Shown here one piece after another: positions 17,558 through 26,681 of a stretch of 57,057 bases of DNA. The stretch is taken from assembly GCA_031270605.1 (NCBI GenBank), contig JAISXG010000041.1, forward strand, positions 1-57,057, read 5' to 3'. A model generated the notes under the pieces. That model was given only the letters and a program-made list of their open reading frames with translations. It searched no databases and had not been told where the DNA came from. How positions within the stretch are numbered: the stretch's first letter is position 1; every line of letters begins with the position of its first letter. Source of the DNA: Oscillospiraceae bacterium. Its GTDB lineage: Bacteria > Bacillota > Clostridia > Oscillospirales > Acutalibacteraceae. The translations under genes and the position numbers were made by a program.

Positions 17558-18679
17558 ATGAGTAATTTGATTGACCTTTTGCCGTATGCCGAGCAGATCC
17601 CCCTGAAGCTGAGGGCGGTTTTTGAGCAATATGGATATAAAAAATACATTATGAGCAATTTTGAGCCCTATGACCTTTATTGGGAGAATCGGAATTTTAT
17701 CAAGAGCGAGGGCATCATCACCTTCACCGCGGCGAATGGCCGCCTGATGGCGCTGCGGCCGGATGTGACCACAAGCATCATTAAACACGCGGCCATGAGC
17801 GAGCAGCCCGAAAAGCTCTATTATATTGAAAATGTGTTCAGAACCGACCATCAGACAAAGGACTTTCGGGAAATCCGCCAGATGGGGCTGGAATACATCG
17901 GCGGCGAGCAGGGCTACGCAGAGGCTGAGGTTGTGTTTTTGGCCTTGCAGAGCCTGCAGACGCTTGGCACGGACTACCGCCTGAACCTCAACCACATGGG
18001 GCTTATTGAGGGCGTTTTGGAATATGTGGGCGCAGAGGAAGCGGTTTCTGACGATATAAAAATGGCTATTAAGCAAAAAAATCCGCATGATATTGCCATG
18101 ATCGCACAACAAGCCGGCGTGAGGGCAGAAAAAATTCAATTTTTAACATCGTTCACTGCGCTTTGCGGGGATTTTCAGTCGGTTCTTGCACAGCTAAAAG
18201 GGTTTGCCGTGAATGAAACCATGCGCGCGGCGGTTGCAGAGCTTGAAGGCCTTGTGTGTGCCGTGAGCGCGTTCGCGCCCTCGCCCAATATGCAGTTTGA
18301 CGTTTCTGTGATTAACGACATGGACTATTACAACGGCACGGTGTTTCGCGGTTATATCAAAGAGTCCCCCAGCTCGGTGCTTTCGGGCGGGCGGTATGAC
18401 AACATGATGAAGCGCTTCGGCAAAGAGCAGTGCGCGCTGGGTTTCGGGCTCTATCTCGGCGAGCTTGACCGCGCGTTTTATGCGTCGCCGGAATATGATG
18501 CGGATGTATATTTATATCAAAACGGCTTTGCGGCAGACGCTGTTGCCGCTGCGGTGAAAGCATTGACCGAAAAGGGCTTGCGCGTATATACAGGTGCGCA
18601 GAAAGAGCCGCCTGTTCGTGTGAAAACGGTTTATGAAATGACCGGGGCCGGTGCAATGGAGGTGGCTGCCAATGATTAA
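17558..18679 (+). CDS. hisZ: ATP phosphoribosyltransferase regulatory subunit
   Basis: Catalytically inactive paralogue of histidyl-tRNA synthetase that assembles with short HisG and confers histidine feedback inhibition. 373 residues. Class II synthetase core motifs are recognisable (RPDVTTSIIK, FRTDHQTKDFREIRQMGLEYIG with a motif-2-like arginine, and SGGRYDNMMKRFG), but there is no anticodon-binding domain, as expected for HisZ. GGAAAGGAAAG precedes the ATG. It is first in the his operon and overlaps hisG by 8 nt, which suits an obligate partner. Confidence 0.93.
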   Translation: MSNLIDLLPYAEQIPLKLRAVFEQYGYKKYIMSNFEPYDLYWENRNFIKSEGIITFTAANGRLMALRPDVTTSIIKHAAMSEQPEKLYYIENVFRTDHQTKDFREIRQMGLEYIGGEQGYAEAEVVFLALQSLQTLGTDYRLNLNHMGLIEGVLEYVGAEEAVSDDIKMAIKQKNPHDIAMIAQQAGVRAEKIQFLTSFTALCGDFQSVLAQLKGFAVNETMRAAVAELEGLVCAVSAFAPSPNMQFDVSVINDMDYYNGTVFRGYIKESPSSVLSGGRYDNMMKRFGKEQCALGFGLYLGELDRAFYASPEYDADVYLYQNGFAADAVAAAVKALTEKGLRVYTGAQKEPPVRVKTVYEMTGAGAMEVAAND

Positions 18680-19310
18680 CATCGCTTTGCCTAAGGGCCG
18701 CTTGGGTGACAAGGTCTATAAGCTTTTTGATGACATTGGTTTTTCGTGCCCCGAGCTTGAGGGGGACAGCCGCAAGCTTGTGTTTGAAAATGAGGAAAAG
18801 GGTGTGCGCTATTTTTTGGTGAAGCCCTCGGATGTTTCGATCTATGTGGCGCACAAGGCGGCGGATATCGGTGTTGTGGGCAAGGACGTGCTGCTTGAAA
18901 CAGAGCCATCGGTTTATGAGCTTTTGGATTTGGGCTTTGGCAGGTGCCGCCTTGCGGTTGCCGCCAAAAATAATTGGAAGGACGACACCAGCCTGCCCCT
19001 GCGCGTTGCAACCAAATATGTGAACGTCACCCAAAAATATTACGCCGCCCAGAACCGGCAGATTGAAATTGTGAAGCTCAACGGCAGCATAGAGCTTGCG
19101 CCCATTCTCGGGCTTTCAGATGTGATTGTGGACATCGTGGAAACCGGGACGACGCTGAAAGAAAATAATCTTTCGGTTTTTTATGACATCGCGCCTTCGA
19201 GCGCGCGGCTGATTGCAAACAAAAGCAGCTATCAGTTCCACAAGGCCACCATCGACAGTATTGTGCGCGAGCTGGCAAAAAGAAGAGAATCACCGAAAGA
19301 ACGGGAGTGA
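18672..19310 (+). CDS. hisG: ATP phosphoribosyltransferase, catalytic subunit (short form)
   Basis: First step of histidine synthesis: ATP plus PRPP gives phosphoribosyl-ATP. 212 residues, the short form that lacks the C-terminal regulatory domain and needs HisZ. INIALPKGRLGDKVYKLF at the start and IVDIVETGTTLKEN (PRPP loop) are diagnostic. The ATG at 18672 has GGAGGT upstream inside hisZ. It is followed 4 nt later by hisD. Confidence 0.95.
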   Translation: MINIALPKGRLGDKVYKLFDDIGFSCPELEGDSRKLVFENEEKGVRYFLVKPSDVSIYVAHKAADIGVVGKDVLLETEPSVYELLDLGFGRCRLAVAAKNNWKDDTSLPLRVATKYVNVTQKYYAAQNRQIEIVKLNGSIELAPILGLSDVIVDIVETGTTLKENNLSVFYDIAPSSARLIANKSSYQFHKATIDSIVRELAKRRESPKERE

Positions 19311-19314
19311 CAGC

Positions 19315-20607
19315 ATGATTCGGATTTATAACAGCAACGAAGTGGATATTGACCGCATTCTCAGCCGTGAGCAGGAGTCGGTTTCTGCCGGGGTGGAGCG
19401 CGCGGTGGATGAAATTATAGAAAACGTCAGGCAAAACGGCGACGCGGCGGTGCTTTCTTATGTTGAAAAGTTTGACGGCGTGAAGCTCGACAGCTTGAAG
19501 GTCACAGAAGAAGAGATCGAAGAGGCCTACGCTTTTATGGATGCGGATTTTATCCGCACGCTTGAACTGGCCTATGAAAATATTTATGCCTTTCACGAGA
19601 AGCAGGTGCGGAAGGATTTTGTCGTCAACGAGCGTGAGGGCGTGGTGCTGGGGCAAAAAATTACGCCGGTCGAAAAGGCGGGGCTCTATGTGCCCGGCGG
19701 CACGGCGAGCTATCCCTCAAGTGTGCTCATGGACATTGTGCCGGCAAAAATTGCGGGCGTGAGCGAAATCGTCATCACCACCCCGCCGGGGAAAGACGGC
19801 AAAATAAACCCCGCCATTCTCGCCGCAGCAAAGGTTGCGGGGGCAACGTCAATTTTTAAAACAGGCGGCGCGGGCGCGATTGCGGCGCTGGCCTACGGCA
19901 CAAAGAGTATTCCGAAGGTTGACAAAATCGTCGGCCCAGGCAACATTTTTGTTGCGACGGCAAAACGCAAAGTGTTCGGCCTTGTGAGCATCGACATGAT
20001 TGCCGGCCCGAGCGAGATTTTGGTGATTGCGGACGACACCGCCAACCCGAAGTTCGTCGCTGCGGATTTGCTCAGTCAGGCGGAGCATGACAAACTGTCT
20101 TCCGCTGTTCTGGTCTGCACGAGCGCAAGTCTTGCAGAACGTGTTGCCGAAGAGGTTGAGGCGCAGCTGCAAACCCTGCCCCGGCAGGAAATCGCCCGCG
20201 CGTCCATTGAAAACAACGGCATGATTGTGGTGATGAACACCCTTGCCGAAGCTGTGGAGGTGTCAAACAAAATCGCTCCCGAGCATCTGGAGCTTTGCGT
20301 GGACGAGCCGTTCGGCCTGCTCAACAGCGTGAAGAATGCGGGCAGTATTTTTCTTGGTAAAAATGTGCCCGAGGCGCTTGGCGACTATTTTGCCGGCCCG
20401 AACCATACCCTGCCCACAGCGGGCACGGCGCGCTTTTCAAGCCCCCTTTCTGTGGACGATTTCATCAAAAAGAGCAGCTTTATTTATTACACCAAAGACG
20501 CTTTGCGCGAGGTGAAAGACCGTGTTGTGGATTTTGCCGGGCGCGAGGGGCTGCACGCCCACGGCCGCAGTATTTCTGTGCGCTTTGAGAATGAAGAAAA
20601 AGAGTAA
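19315..20607 (+). CDS. hisD: Histidinol dehydrogenase
   Basis: Zinc enzyme catalysing the last two oxidations, L-histidinol to L-histidine with 2 NAD+. 430 residues, normal length. Visible motifs: VPGGTASYPSSVLM, VDKIVGPGNIFVATAK, DMIAGPSEILV and QAEHDKLSSAVLV with the zinc ligand region. PNHTLPTAGTARFSSPL is also typical. The start at 19315 follows GGGAGTG; the upstream in-frame extension lies inside hisG. It sits within the operon. Confidence 0.95.
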   Translation: MIRIYNSNEVDIDRILSREQESVSAGVERAVDEIIENVRQNGDAAVLSYVEKFDGVKLDSLKVTEEEIEEAYAFMDADFIRTLELAYENIYAFHEKQVRKDFVVNEREGVVLGQKITPVEKAGLYVPGGTASYPSSVLMDIVPAKIAGVSEIVITTPPGKDGKINPAILAAAKVAGATSIFKTGGAGAIAALAYGTKSIPKVDKIVGPGNIFVATAKRKVFGLVSIDMIAGPSEILVIADDTANPKFVAADLLSQAEHDKLSSAVLVCTSASLAERVAEEVEAQLQTLPRQEIARASIENNGMIVVMNTLAEAVEVSNKIAPEHLELCVDEPFGLLNSVKNAGSIFLGKNVPEALGDYFAGPNHTLPTAGTARFSSPLSVDDFIKKSSFIYYTKDALREVKDRVVDFAGREGLHAHGRSISVRFENEEKE

Positions 20608-20619
20608 GAGGTGGGTTCT

Positions 20620-21699
20620 TTGAGCCGATTTTTTGACAATAAACTCCGCACAGTGGAGGCATATGTGCCCGGTGAGCAGCCGAAAAATGTGGGGGAGCTG
20701 ATCAAGCTGAACACGAACGAAAGCCCCTTTCCCCCAAGCCCCGCCGTGATTCGTGCGGTTGATTCCGCCGCGGTGCGGGATTTACGCCTTTACCCCGACC
20801 CGACCTGTGCCTCGCTTGCGAACGCGCTTTCACAGCAATTTGGGGTGGAGCCCTCACAGGTCACCTTTGGCAACGGGAGCGACGAGCTGCTGGCCTTTTG
20901 CTTTCACGCGCTGTGCGGGAACGGCGCCGCTTTTGCGGACATCACCTATGGATTCTATAAGGTTTTTGCGAAAATGTTTTCAGTTGCGGCTGAAATTGTG
21001 CCCCTGCGTGAGGACTATACATTAGCGGTTGAGGACTATGCGCGCTGTGCCGGCACGGTATTCATTGCAAACCCCAACGCCCCCACGGGCATTGCTTTAA
21101 AGCGCGGCCAGATTGAAGAGCTGCTGCAAAACAAAGAGCGGCTTGTGATTGTGGACGAGGCTTATGTTGATTTTGGGGCGGACAGCGCCGTGCCGCTGCT
21201 TTCGAAATATGACAACCTGCTCGTCATCGGCACCTTTTCAAAGTCCCGTCAGCTTGCGGGGGCGCGATTGGGCTATGCCGTGGGGAGCGAAGAGCTGATT
21301 GCAGACCTTAACACCCTGCGCTTCAGCTTTAATCCATACAACATCAACCGCCTGACCCTGCTTGCGGGCGAGGCCGCGGTGCAGGATGCGCCCTATTTTG
21401 ACTATTGCCGCAAGCTGATCATTGAAAACCGGCAATATGTGAGCGAAAAGCTGCGCGGCCTTGGCTTTCGGGTACTGCCCAGCATGACGAATTTTGTGTT
21501 TGCCGGCCCGCAGGAGGGTTTGTCGGGCAAAGAGTATTATGAGGCGCTGCGCAGCAGAAACATTTTGGTGCGCTATTTTGACCAGGACCGCCTGCGCGAG
21601 TTTGTGCGCATTACTATCGGCACGACCGACCAGATGGACGCGCTCATCAGCGCGACCAAGGACATTTTAGGGGTTGAAGACTATGATTGCGATTATTGA
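20620..21699 (+). CDS. hisC: Histidinol-phosphate aminotransferase
   Basis: PLP-dependent, fold-type I aminotransferase converting imidazole acetol phosphate to histidinol phosphate. About 359 residues. NTNESPFPPSP, GNGSDELLAFC, NPNAPTG, VDEAYVDFG and the PLP lysine motif FSKSRQLAGARLGYAVG are present. I choose the TTG at 20620, 5 nt after AGAGGTGG; the GTG at 20611 lies inside that site. It overlaps hisH by 17 nt. Confidence 0.93.
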   Translation: MSRFFDNKLRTVEAYVPGEQPKNVGELIKLNTNESPFPPSPAVIRAVDSAAVRDLRLYPDPTCASLANALSQQFGVEPSQVTFGNGSDELLAFCFHALCGNGAAFADITYGFYKVFAKMFSVAAEIVPLREDYTLAVEDYARCAGTVFIANPNAPTGIALKRGQIEELLQNKERLVIVDEAYVDFGADSAVPLLSKYDNLLVIGTFSKSRQLAGARLGYAVGSEELIADLNTLRFSFNPYNINRLTLLAGEAAVQDAPYFDYCRKLIIENRQYVSEKLRGLGFRVLPSMTNFVFAGPQEGLSGKEYYEALRSRNILVRYFDQDRLREFVRITIGTTDQMDALISATKDILGVEDYDCDY

Positions 21700-22306
21700 T
21701 TACGGGGTGGGCAACCTTTACAGCCTTTCGTCCTCCCTTTCTTATCTCGGCATTCCCTGCGCCGTCACACGCAGCGCGGAGGAAATCAAAGCCGCCGACA
21801 AAATCATTTTGCCCGGCGTGGGTGCCTTTGGCGACGCGTTTCAAAAACTCAAAGACACGGGCCTTGTGCCTGTTGTGAAGGAGGAGGCCGCGAACGGCAA
21901 GCCCCTTCTTGGCATTTGCCTCGGTATGCAGCTGCTGTTTGAAGAAGGCTTTGAATACGGCCGCCACGAGGGGCTGGGGCTGATTCCGGGCAGTGTATGC
22001 CCCTTGGAGGACGATTTGAAAGCCGCGGGCCTGTCCTTAAAAGTGCCCCACATCGGCTGGAACGCCCTAGACATCCGCAAAAAAGAAAACCCCCTCATGC
22101 GTTATTCAAAGAATGGTGACTTTGTTTATTATGTGCACTCGTTTTATGCGAAATATTGTGAGGAATCGATTGTCGCCACATCGGAATACGGTGTGAATCT
22201 GGTGGGCACAGTGGCACGGGGCAGCGTTTACGGCTGCCAGTTCCACCCCGAAAAAAGCGGCGAGGTTGGCCTGCGCATTCTGCGCGCGTTTTCAGAAATC
22301 GCCTGA
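21683..22306 (+). CDS. hisH: Imidazole glycerol phosphate synthase, glutaminase subunit
   Basis: Class I glutamine amidotransferase that supplies ammonia to HisF. 207 residues. The catalytic nucleophile lies in LGICLGMQLLFE, and the His/Glu pair in CQFHPEKSG. The oxyanion segment PGVGAFGDAF is also clear. Its ATG at 21683 lies inside hisC with a weak ribosome binding site, suggesting translational coupling. HisH is directly followed by hisF, without hisA between them. Confidence 0.94.
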   Translation: MIAIIDYGVGNLYSLSSSLSYLGIPCAVTRSAEEIKAADKIILPGVGAFGDAFQKLKDTGLVPVVKEEAANGKPLLGICLGMQLLFEEGFEYGRHEGLGLIPGSVCPLEDDLKAAGLSLKVPHIGWNALDIRKKENPLMRYSKNGDFVYYVHSFYAKYCEESIVATSEYGVNLVGTVARGSVYGCQFHPEKSGEVGLRILRAFSEIA

Positions 22307-22343
22307 CAGCGATTGATTTTGAGGCAAAGGAAAGGGAGTTATC

Positions 22344-23102
22344 ATGGTTACCAAACGAATCATACCCTGCCTTGACATCCGCGACGGGCGGGTGGTGAAA
22401 GGCACAAACTTTAAAGGCGTTAAGGATGTGGAAGACCCTGTTGCCCTCGCGCGTTTTTATAACGAAAGCGGCGCGGACGAGCTGGTGTTTTATGATATTA
22501 CCGCAACCTATGAAGACCGCCCTTTGTTCACAGATGTGCTCGAGCGCGTGGCTGCGGAGATTTTCATCCCCCTCACGGTCGGCGGCAGCATCCGCGGCGT
22601 GGGGGATTTTGACCGCGTGCTCAAGGCCGGGGCTGACAAGGTCAGCGTGAACTCCGGCGCGGTGGCGGACCGTTCCATCATTGCAGAGGCGGCCAAAAAA
22701 TACGGTGACCAGTGCGTTGTGCTCTCAATGGATGTCAAGCGCGTCGGCGGAAAATTTCATATTTTTGTAAAGGGCGGCCGTGAAGACACGGGCATCGACG
22801 CTCTTGAATGGGCAAAATTCGGCGAGGACAACGGCGCGGGTGAGCTTGTGGTGAACAGCATTGACACCGACGGCGTGAAAAACGGTTTTGACCTTGAAAT
22901 GCTCTCAGCCATCGCCGAGCGGGTGCATATTCCGATTATTGCCTCTGGCGGCGCGGGCGGGCAGGAGGATTTTTTGGAGCTGTTCAAAGAGCCGGGCGTT
23001 GACGCAGGGCTCGCCGCGAGCATTTTCCATTTCAAAGAGGTGCAAATTAAAGATTTAAAAGCATATTTGATTCAAAACGGTATTCCCATGCGCGTGGTTT
23101 GA
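22344..23102 (+). CDS. hisF: Imidazole glycerol phosphate synthase, cyclase subunit
   Basis: Barrel enzyme that uses ammonia from HisH to convert PRFAR to imidazole glycerol phosphate and AICAR. 252 residues. The N-terminal [19 protein letters not shown] is diagnostic and carries catalytic Asp11-type residues. [15 protein letters not shown] and IIASGGAGG (phosphate binding) follow. The sequence is HisF rather than HisA, judged by IIPCLD and the full length. GGAAAGGGAG precedes the ATG. Confidence 0.95.
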   Translation: MVTKRIIPCLDIRDGRVVKGTNFKGVKDVEDPVALARFYNESGADELVFYDITATYEDRPLFTDVLERVAAEIFIPLTVGGSIRGVGDFDRVLKAGADKVSVNSGAVADRSIIAEAAKKYGDQCVVLSMDVKRVGGKFHIFVKGGREDTGIDALEWAKFGEDNGAGELVVNSIDTDGVKNGFDLEMLSAIAERVHIPIIASGGAGGQEDFLELFKEPGVDAGLAASIFHFKEVQIKDLKAYLIQNGIPMRVV

Positions 23103-23140
23103 TTTTTTGCAGGTGCAAAAAAAGGAAGGATGGGGTTTAT

Positions 23141-23785
23141 ATGGATATTACGGCATTGAAGTTTGATGAAAAGGGTTTGATTCCTGCCATCGTGCAGGAC
23201 TATGATACAAAGCAGGTTCTGACTCTTGCTTATATGAACGAAGAGAGTCTTGCCATCTCTCTTGAAGAGAAAAAGACGTGCTTCTATTCCCGCAGCAGGC
23301 AGGAGTTGTGGCGCAAGGGTGAAACCAGCGGAAACGTTCAGCACATTGTGAGCGTCACGGCGGACTGTGACGGCGACGCGCTTGTGGTGGAGGTGAAAAA
23401 AGACGGCCCCGCCTGTCACACAGGCGAAGAGAGCTGCTTTTTTGTCCCCGTGTTTGAGGGAGGAGAGCCGGAGCCGTTTTCATTAAAGAGCTTATATGAT
23501 TTGCTCACCGGGCGCAACGAAGAGCGCCCCGAGGGCAGCTATACGACCTATCTGTTTGAAAAGGGCCGTGAGAAAATCCTCAAAAAGGTGGGCGAGGAGT
23601 GCACGGAGGTCGTGATCAGCGCGATGAAAAACAGCACAGAGGAAACGGTTTATGAAATTGCCGACCTCTGTTACCACACGATGGTACTGATGGTTGAAAT
23701 GGGCATTTCGGTTGAAACCGTCAAAGACGAGCTGGCCTCCCGCCATGTTGTTGACAAGAAAACAAAGCAGGAAACAATGAAATAA
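23141..23785 (+). CDS. hisIE: Bifunctional phosphoribosyl-AMP cyclohydrolase / phosphoribosyl-ATP pyrophosphatase
   Basis: Fused enzyme for steps 2 and 3 of histidine synthesis. 214 residues. The N-terminal HisI part shows [26 protein letters not shown] and the metal-ligand segment [11 protein letters not shown]...GPACHTG. From about residue 115 the HisE helical part shows [22 protein letters not shown] and [14 protein letters not shown]. The ATG follows AAAGGAAGGATGGGG. It is the last gene of the operon, before a strong terminator. Confidence 0.95.
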   Translation: MDITALKFDEKGLIPAIVQDYDTKQVLTLAYMNEESLAISLEEKKTCFYSRSRQELWRKGETSGNVQHIVSVTADCDGDALVVEVKKDGPACHTGEESCFFVPVFEGGEPEPFSLKSLYDLLTGRNEERPEGSYTTYLFEKGREKILKKVGEECTEVVISAMKNSTEETVYEIADLCYHTMVLMVEMGISVETVKDELASRHVVDKKTKQETMK

Positions 23786-23801
23786 TGGCATAAAAATTAA
23801 A

Positions 23802-23844
23802 AACGGCACAGGGAACATAAAAGGTTCTCTGCGCTGTTTTTTTG
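23802..23844 (+). terminator. Terminator of the his operon
   Basis: A 15-bp imperfect stem (one mismatch, two wobbles), AACGGCACAGGGAAC with GTTCTCTGCGCTGTT, followed by a run of T. Confidence 0.85.
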
Positions 23845-23859
23845 TTTTGAGTCATAATG

Positions 23860-24708
23860 CTACTTTTTTAAAAAAAGTTTTTCAATAACCAGCCCCAAAA
23901 AAAATATCACAGGCTGATGCGCAACATATATATATAGTGTATGCCTGCCGATGGCTTCAACGGGCTTGCAGATAGTTTTATAAAACTTCTCAGGCAGTAT
24001 GGCATAACGCAGATGCTTGCCCAAATAAATGCCGATGATAAACAAAAAAATCCAAGGGAGCAGAGGGTAATGGTCGGCCGAGAAAAAAGAATCGTTTGTA
24101 ATTCCAAACGGAAACAAAAATGGGATTTCGCGCACAGACTGCGGGATGATAACGTTGGCGCATTCTTTTGTGATGCCGATATAGCCTTCGCGAATGTTTC
24201 GCGTGAGGGCAAACAGCAGCGTGCAGAGCGGAACGGCGACCTGCGGCGGCACCTGATCGGCCAGTTTTAACAACAGCGGTGACAACAGCATGGCAAGACT
24301 CAGCAAATGCAGAATGCCGAAAGATATCCCAAGGTTGTCATAGCCAAGCAATGGCATCAGATAAACCGTCACCAATGTGATCGCAACGGCAATGCCAAGC
24401 GTTTTGAAGCCGCGGCGGAGGTTGCTTTTGGTGAGGGATGAGGATATGCCCGAAATGATGATGAACAGCCCCGCAAACACATCCACAATGGCCGTGCTTG
24501 CGATAAACTCATAAAGCCATAAGAAAGATGAAAAGCCAAACACCTCGCCAAAAGTGAAAAACAGGTGAAATATCACCATGACCGTAATGGCGGCTCCGCG
24601 AATGAAGTCCAGCGGGGCAATACGGCTTTTTTTTGCTGCTATGCTGTTTTTGCTTCGATATGTGGTTTCTATTGGTTTCACCGCCGTTTTTATAAGGTTT
24701 AATAGCAT
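23860..24708 (-). CDS. Membrane acyltransferase-like protein (DUF1624/HGSNAT-like)
   Basis: About 282 residues with seven or more hydrophobic segments. APLDFIRGAAITVMVIFHLFFTFGEV near the N-terminus is the signature of the DUF1624 / heparan-alpha-glucosaminide N-acetyltransferase-like group, which places a His in the first membrane helix. Its substrate here is unknown. The frame stays open to 24849, but a promoter (24788-24817) lies within that extension, so I start at the ATG at 24708 (MLLNLIKTAV). The ribosome binding site there is weak. It is transcribed alone and converges with the his operon. Confidence 0.72.
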   Translation of the reverse strand: MLLNLIKTAVKPIETTYRSKNSIAAKKSRIAPLDFIRGAAITVMVIFHLFFTFGEVFGFSSFLWLYEFIASTAIVDVFAGLFIIISGISSSLTKSNLRRGFKTLGIAVAITLVTVYLMPLLGYDNLGISFGILHLLSLAMLLSPLLLKLADQVPPQVAVPLCTLLFALTRNIREGYIGITKECANVIIPQSVREIPFLFPFGITNDSFFSADHYPLLPWIFLFIIGIYLGKHLRYAILPEKFYKTICKPVEAIGRHTLYIYVAHQPVIFFLGLVIEKLFLKK

Positions 24709-24787
24709 TACCTGAAAGTCATTTGTTTTTTGCAAAACTGTTTTTTTGCAACCGCGGTTTGCAAACGGTGTTTGTTCAGTGAACATT

Positions 24788-24817
24788 ATTGTAGCATAAA
24801 CCAGGCTGTTTAAGCAA
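24788..24817 (-). promoter_or_regulatory. Promoter of the DUF1624-like gene
   Basis: On the minus strand TTGCTT (24817-24812), 18 bp, TACAAT (24793-24788). It supports the shorter start of that gene. Confidence 0.5.
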
Positions 24818-24916
24818 TAAAATTGCAGTATATATTTTACTGTTCTCAAGTGTTGATTTTAAGACGATGCAAAATCAATAATATTGAATCAAAACTTAAT
24901 ATAATTAAAAAAATAG

Positions 24917-24947
24917 TTGACAATATTAAAATTTGTGATAAGATAAT
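24917..24947 (+). promoter_or_regulatory. Promoter of the DUF2089-SHOCT-nrdG unit
   Basis: A perfect TTGACA followed after 16 bp by TAAGAT, or after 19 bp by GATAAT. The start codon at 24996 lies about 50 nt downstream. Confidence 0.55.
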
Positions 24948-24995
24948 GATGAGAAGAGCCATTTTTGATTTAAATTATTAAAAGGAGGTGGAGTT

Positions 24996-25376
24996 GTGGC
25001 AACTGTTTTGCCAAAAAAATGCCCGGCATGTTCAAGCGAAATGCATGTGCGGGTTTTGGGCTGCCCCAATTGCGGCACTGAGGTGCAGGGGGATTTTTTG
25101 CTTTCAAAGTTTGAGCGGCTTTCAGAAGAGCACCTCAATTTTTTGCTGACCTTTATTGAATGCCGTGGCAGTTTAAAGGATATCTGCGCCTCAATGGGCA
25201 TTTCATACCCTACCGCACGCAACCGGCTTGACGCGCTGATTGCGGCCATGGGCTTTGAGGGTGAGAAAACCGCAAAGGCTCACCGCATCGCTGTGCTCGA
25301 GCAGGTGAAAAACGGCGCGCTCACAACCGATGAGGCGTTGGTTTTGCTGCAGGGGGAAGACATCGTAAACTTGTAA
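24996..25376 (+). CDS. DUF2089 family zinc-ribbon protein
   Basis: 126 residues. The N-terminal zinc ribbon has cysteines at 9, 12, 23 and 26 (CPAC...CPNC). The following region contains SLKDICASMGISYPTARNRL, a likely helix-turn-helix, so DNA binding is plausible. It matches the DUF2089 family, whose function is not established. A GTG start follows AAAGGAGGTGGAG. The next gene encodes a SHOCT-like protein, a pairing often seen in Clostridia, with 19 nt between them. Confidence 0.85.
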   Translation: MATVLPKKCPACSSEMHVRVLGCPNCGTEVQGDFLLSKFERLSEEHLNFLLTFIECRGSLKDICASMGISYPTARNRLDALIAAMGFEGEKTAKAHRIAVLEQVKNGALTTDEALVLLQGEDIVNL

Positions 25377-25395
25377 TTTGACAGGAGGTTTTGTT

Positions 25396-25821
25396 ATGAC
25401 AGAAGAACACAAAATGATATTTGACATGTTAAAGGCGGGCACCATTTCGGTCGAAGAAGCCGAAAAGCTCATGGCCGCCGTGCCTGAGGAAGAGGCGCCT
25501 AAGGCTGCGAAAAGCACGGTTCGCGCGATGCCGCAGCGTTTGGCGGTTCAGGTGACTGAAAACGGCCGCAGCCGCGTGAATGTGAAAATTCCGTTTCCGA
25601 TGGTGCGCGCGGCGCTCAAAATCGGGCAATCAATCAGCGGCGTGGCGCTGCACTTTTCAGGCTCGCAGGACGCGGCGGTTCTGGAATCCATCAAAAACAT
25701 TGATTTCAATGAAATTCTCAACAGTATCGACAGCGGAGAGTTGACGCTTCCGGCCACCGTCGCGGACATTGACGTTGAGGAGCACGGCGGCATAACCCAT
25801 GTGCTGCTGGTTCTTGAATAA
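25396..25821 (+). CDS. SHOCT-like domain protein
   Basis: 141 residues. The first 35 residues, HKMIFDMLKAGTISVEEAEKLM, form a SHOCT/YvlB-N type short helical module. A basic linker follows, then a domain with VNVKIPFPMVRAALKIGQ and a C-terminal DIDVEEHGGITHVLLVLE. Homologues lie next to DUF2089 genes and are thought to take part in stress or envelope regulation, without direct evidence here. The start has AGGAGG. It is cotranscribed with its neighbours by spacing (19 nt, then 30 nt to nrdG). Confidence 0.8.
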   Translation: MTEEHKMIFDMLKAGTISVEEAEKLMAAVPEEEAPKAAKSTVRAMPQRLAVQVTENGRSRVNVKIPFPMVRAALKIGQSISGVALHFSGSQDAAVLESIKNIDFNEILNSIDSGELTLPATVADIDVEEHGGITHVLLVLE

Positions 25822-25851
25822 TCGTTGTTCAAATGAAAGGACTTGTAAATT

Positions 25852-26544
25852 TTGAAACTGTATGGAATGCAAAAGCTCACGCTGCTTGACTACCCGGGCA
25901 AAATCGCCGCGACCCTGTTTGCCGGCGGCTGCAATTTCCGCTGCCCTTTTTGCCACAACGCAGACCTGGTGACGCACCTTGATAAAATTGAGCCGATGCG
26001 CAGCGAAGAGGTAATGGCCTTTCTCGAAAAGCGAAAGTATACGCTTGAGGGCATCTGCCTGACGGGCGGGGAGCCGCTTTTGCAGCCGGACGTCGCGGAT
26101 TTTCTCGCCATGCTCAAAGCCATGGGCTACAGCGTGAAGCTTGACACGAACGGCAGCTCGCCGAAAAAGCTCAAAGAGATTTTGGACGCGGGGCTTGTCG
26201 ACTATGTGGCGATGGATATCAAAAACAGCCTGCAAAAATATTCTCAAACAATCGGTCTTGCAATTTTTGACATTGGTGATATAATAGAAAGTGTGCAGAT
26301 TCTGATGGAGGGCGCTGTGCCCTATGAATTCAGAACGACCGTGGTGCGCGAGCTGCATGACGAGAGCGACTTTCGCGCCATCGGCGAGTGGCTTTGCGGT
26401 GCGCGGCAATATTTTTTGCAGCCATTTCTTGACTCGCCGCACGTCATTTGCCCGGGCTTTCACGCGCCCGAGCCGGAGGCGCTGGACGCTTACATGGCGA
26501 TTTTAAAACGCACAATACCAAATGTTGCGGTGCGCGGTGTGTGA
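25852..26544 (+). CDS. nrdG: Anaerobic ribonucleotide reductase activating protein
   Basis: Radical SAM enzyme that uses a 4Fe-4S cluster and S-adenosylmethionine to install the glycyl radical in NrdD. 230 residues. The cluster motif is CNFRCPFC (Cys27, Cys31, Cys34), and TGGEPLLQPD is the SAM-binding GGE motif. A TTG start follows AAAGGA by 10 nt. It is in one unit with the DUF2089 and SHOCT genes, while its partner nrdD has its own promoter 120 nt downstream. The length and opening (MKLYGMQKLTLLDYPGK) fit the activases of thioredoxin/glutaredoxin-type NrdD. Confidence 0.93.
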   Translation: MKLYGMQKLTLLDYPGKIAATLFAGGCNFRCPFCHNADLVTHLDKIEPMRSEEVMAFLEKRKYTLEGICLTGGEPLLQPDVADFLAMLKAMGYSVKLDTNGSSPKKLKEILDAGLVDYVAMDIKNSLQKYSQTIGLAIFDIGDIIESVQILMEGAVPYEFRTTVVRELHDESDFRAIGEWLCGARQYFLQPFLDSPHVICPGFHAPEPEALDAYMAILKRTIPNVAVRGV

Positions 26545-26608
26545 TGCTGTGTTTTTGGCACAAAGTGACCGTATGTGGGGTTCTGCCCCCGATATCTGAC
26601 GCAAAATC

Positions 26609-26655
26609 AATCTATATGTAGTGAAAATTTTTTAAAAGTTGTCAATATCTTGTGT
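26609..26655 (+). promoter_or_regulatory. Tandem NrdR-type boxes
   Basis: Two copies of the core C-W-A-T-A-T-N-T-W-G: CTATATGTAG (26612-26621) and CAATATCTTG (26643-26652), 31 bp apart start to start, i.e. three helical turns. NrdR repressors bind paired boxes with this spacing upstream of nrd genes. The pair ends 8 bp before the -35 of the nrdD promoter. Confidence 0.75.
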
Positions 26656-26681
26656 TTTGGGTATTGACAACTTCTTTTTTT
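26636..26681 (+). terminator. Likely terminator of the nrdG unit, overlapping the nrdD promoter
   Basis: AAGTTGTCAATA (26636-26647) and TATTGACAACTT (26662-26673) form a perfect 12-bp AT-rich stem, followed by C and seven T. Its right arm contains the -35 TTGACA of nrdD and its left arm overlaps the second NrdR box, so it could instead be an operator. Confidence 0.55.

Noticed and set aside
25657-26463. A 268-codon minus-strand open frame over the SHOCT-like gene and nrdG
   Set aside because: Shadow of two clear genes; His- and Arg-rich translation, no homologous pattern.
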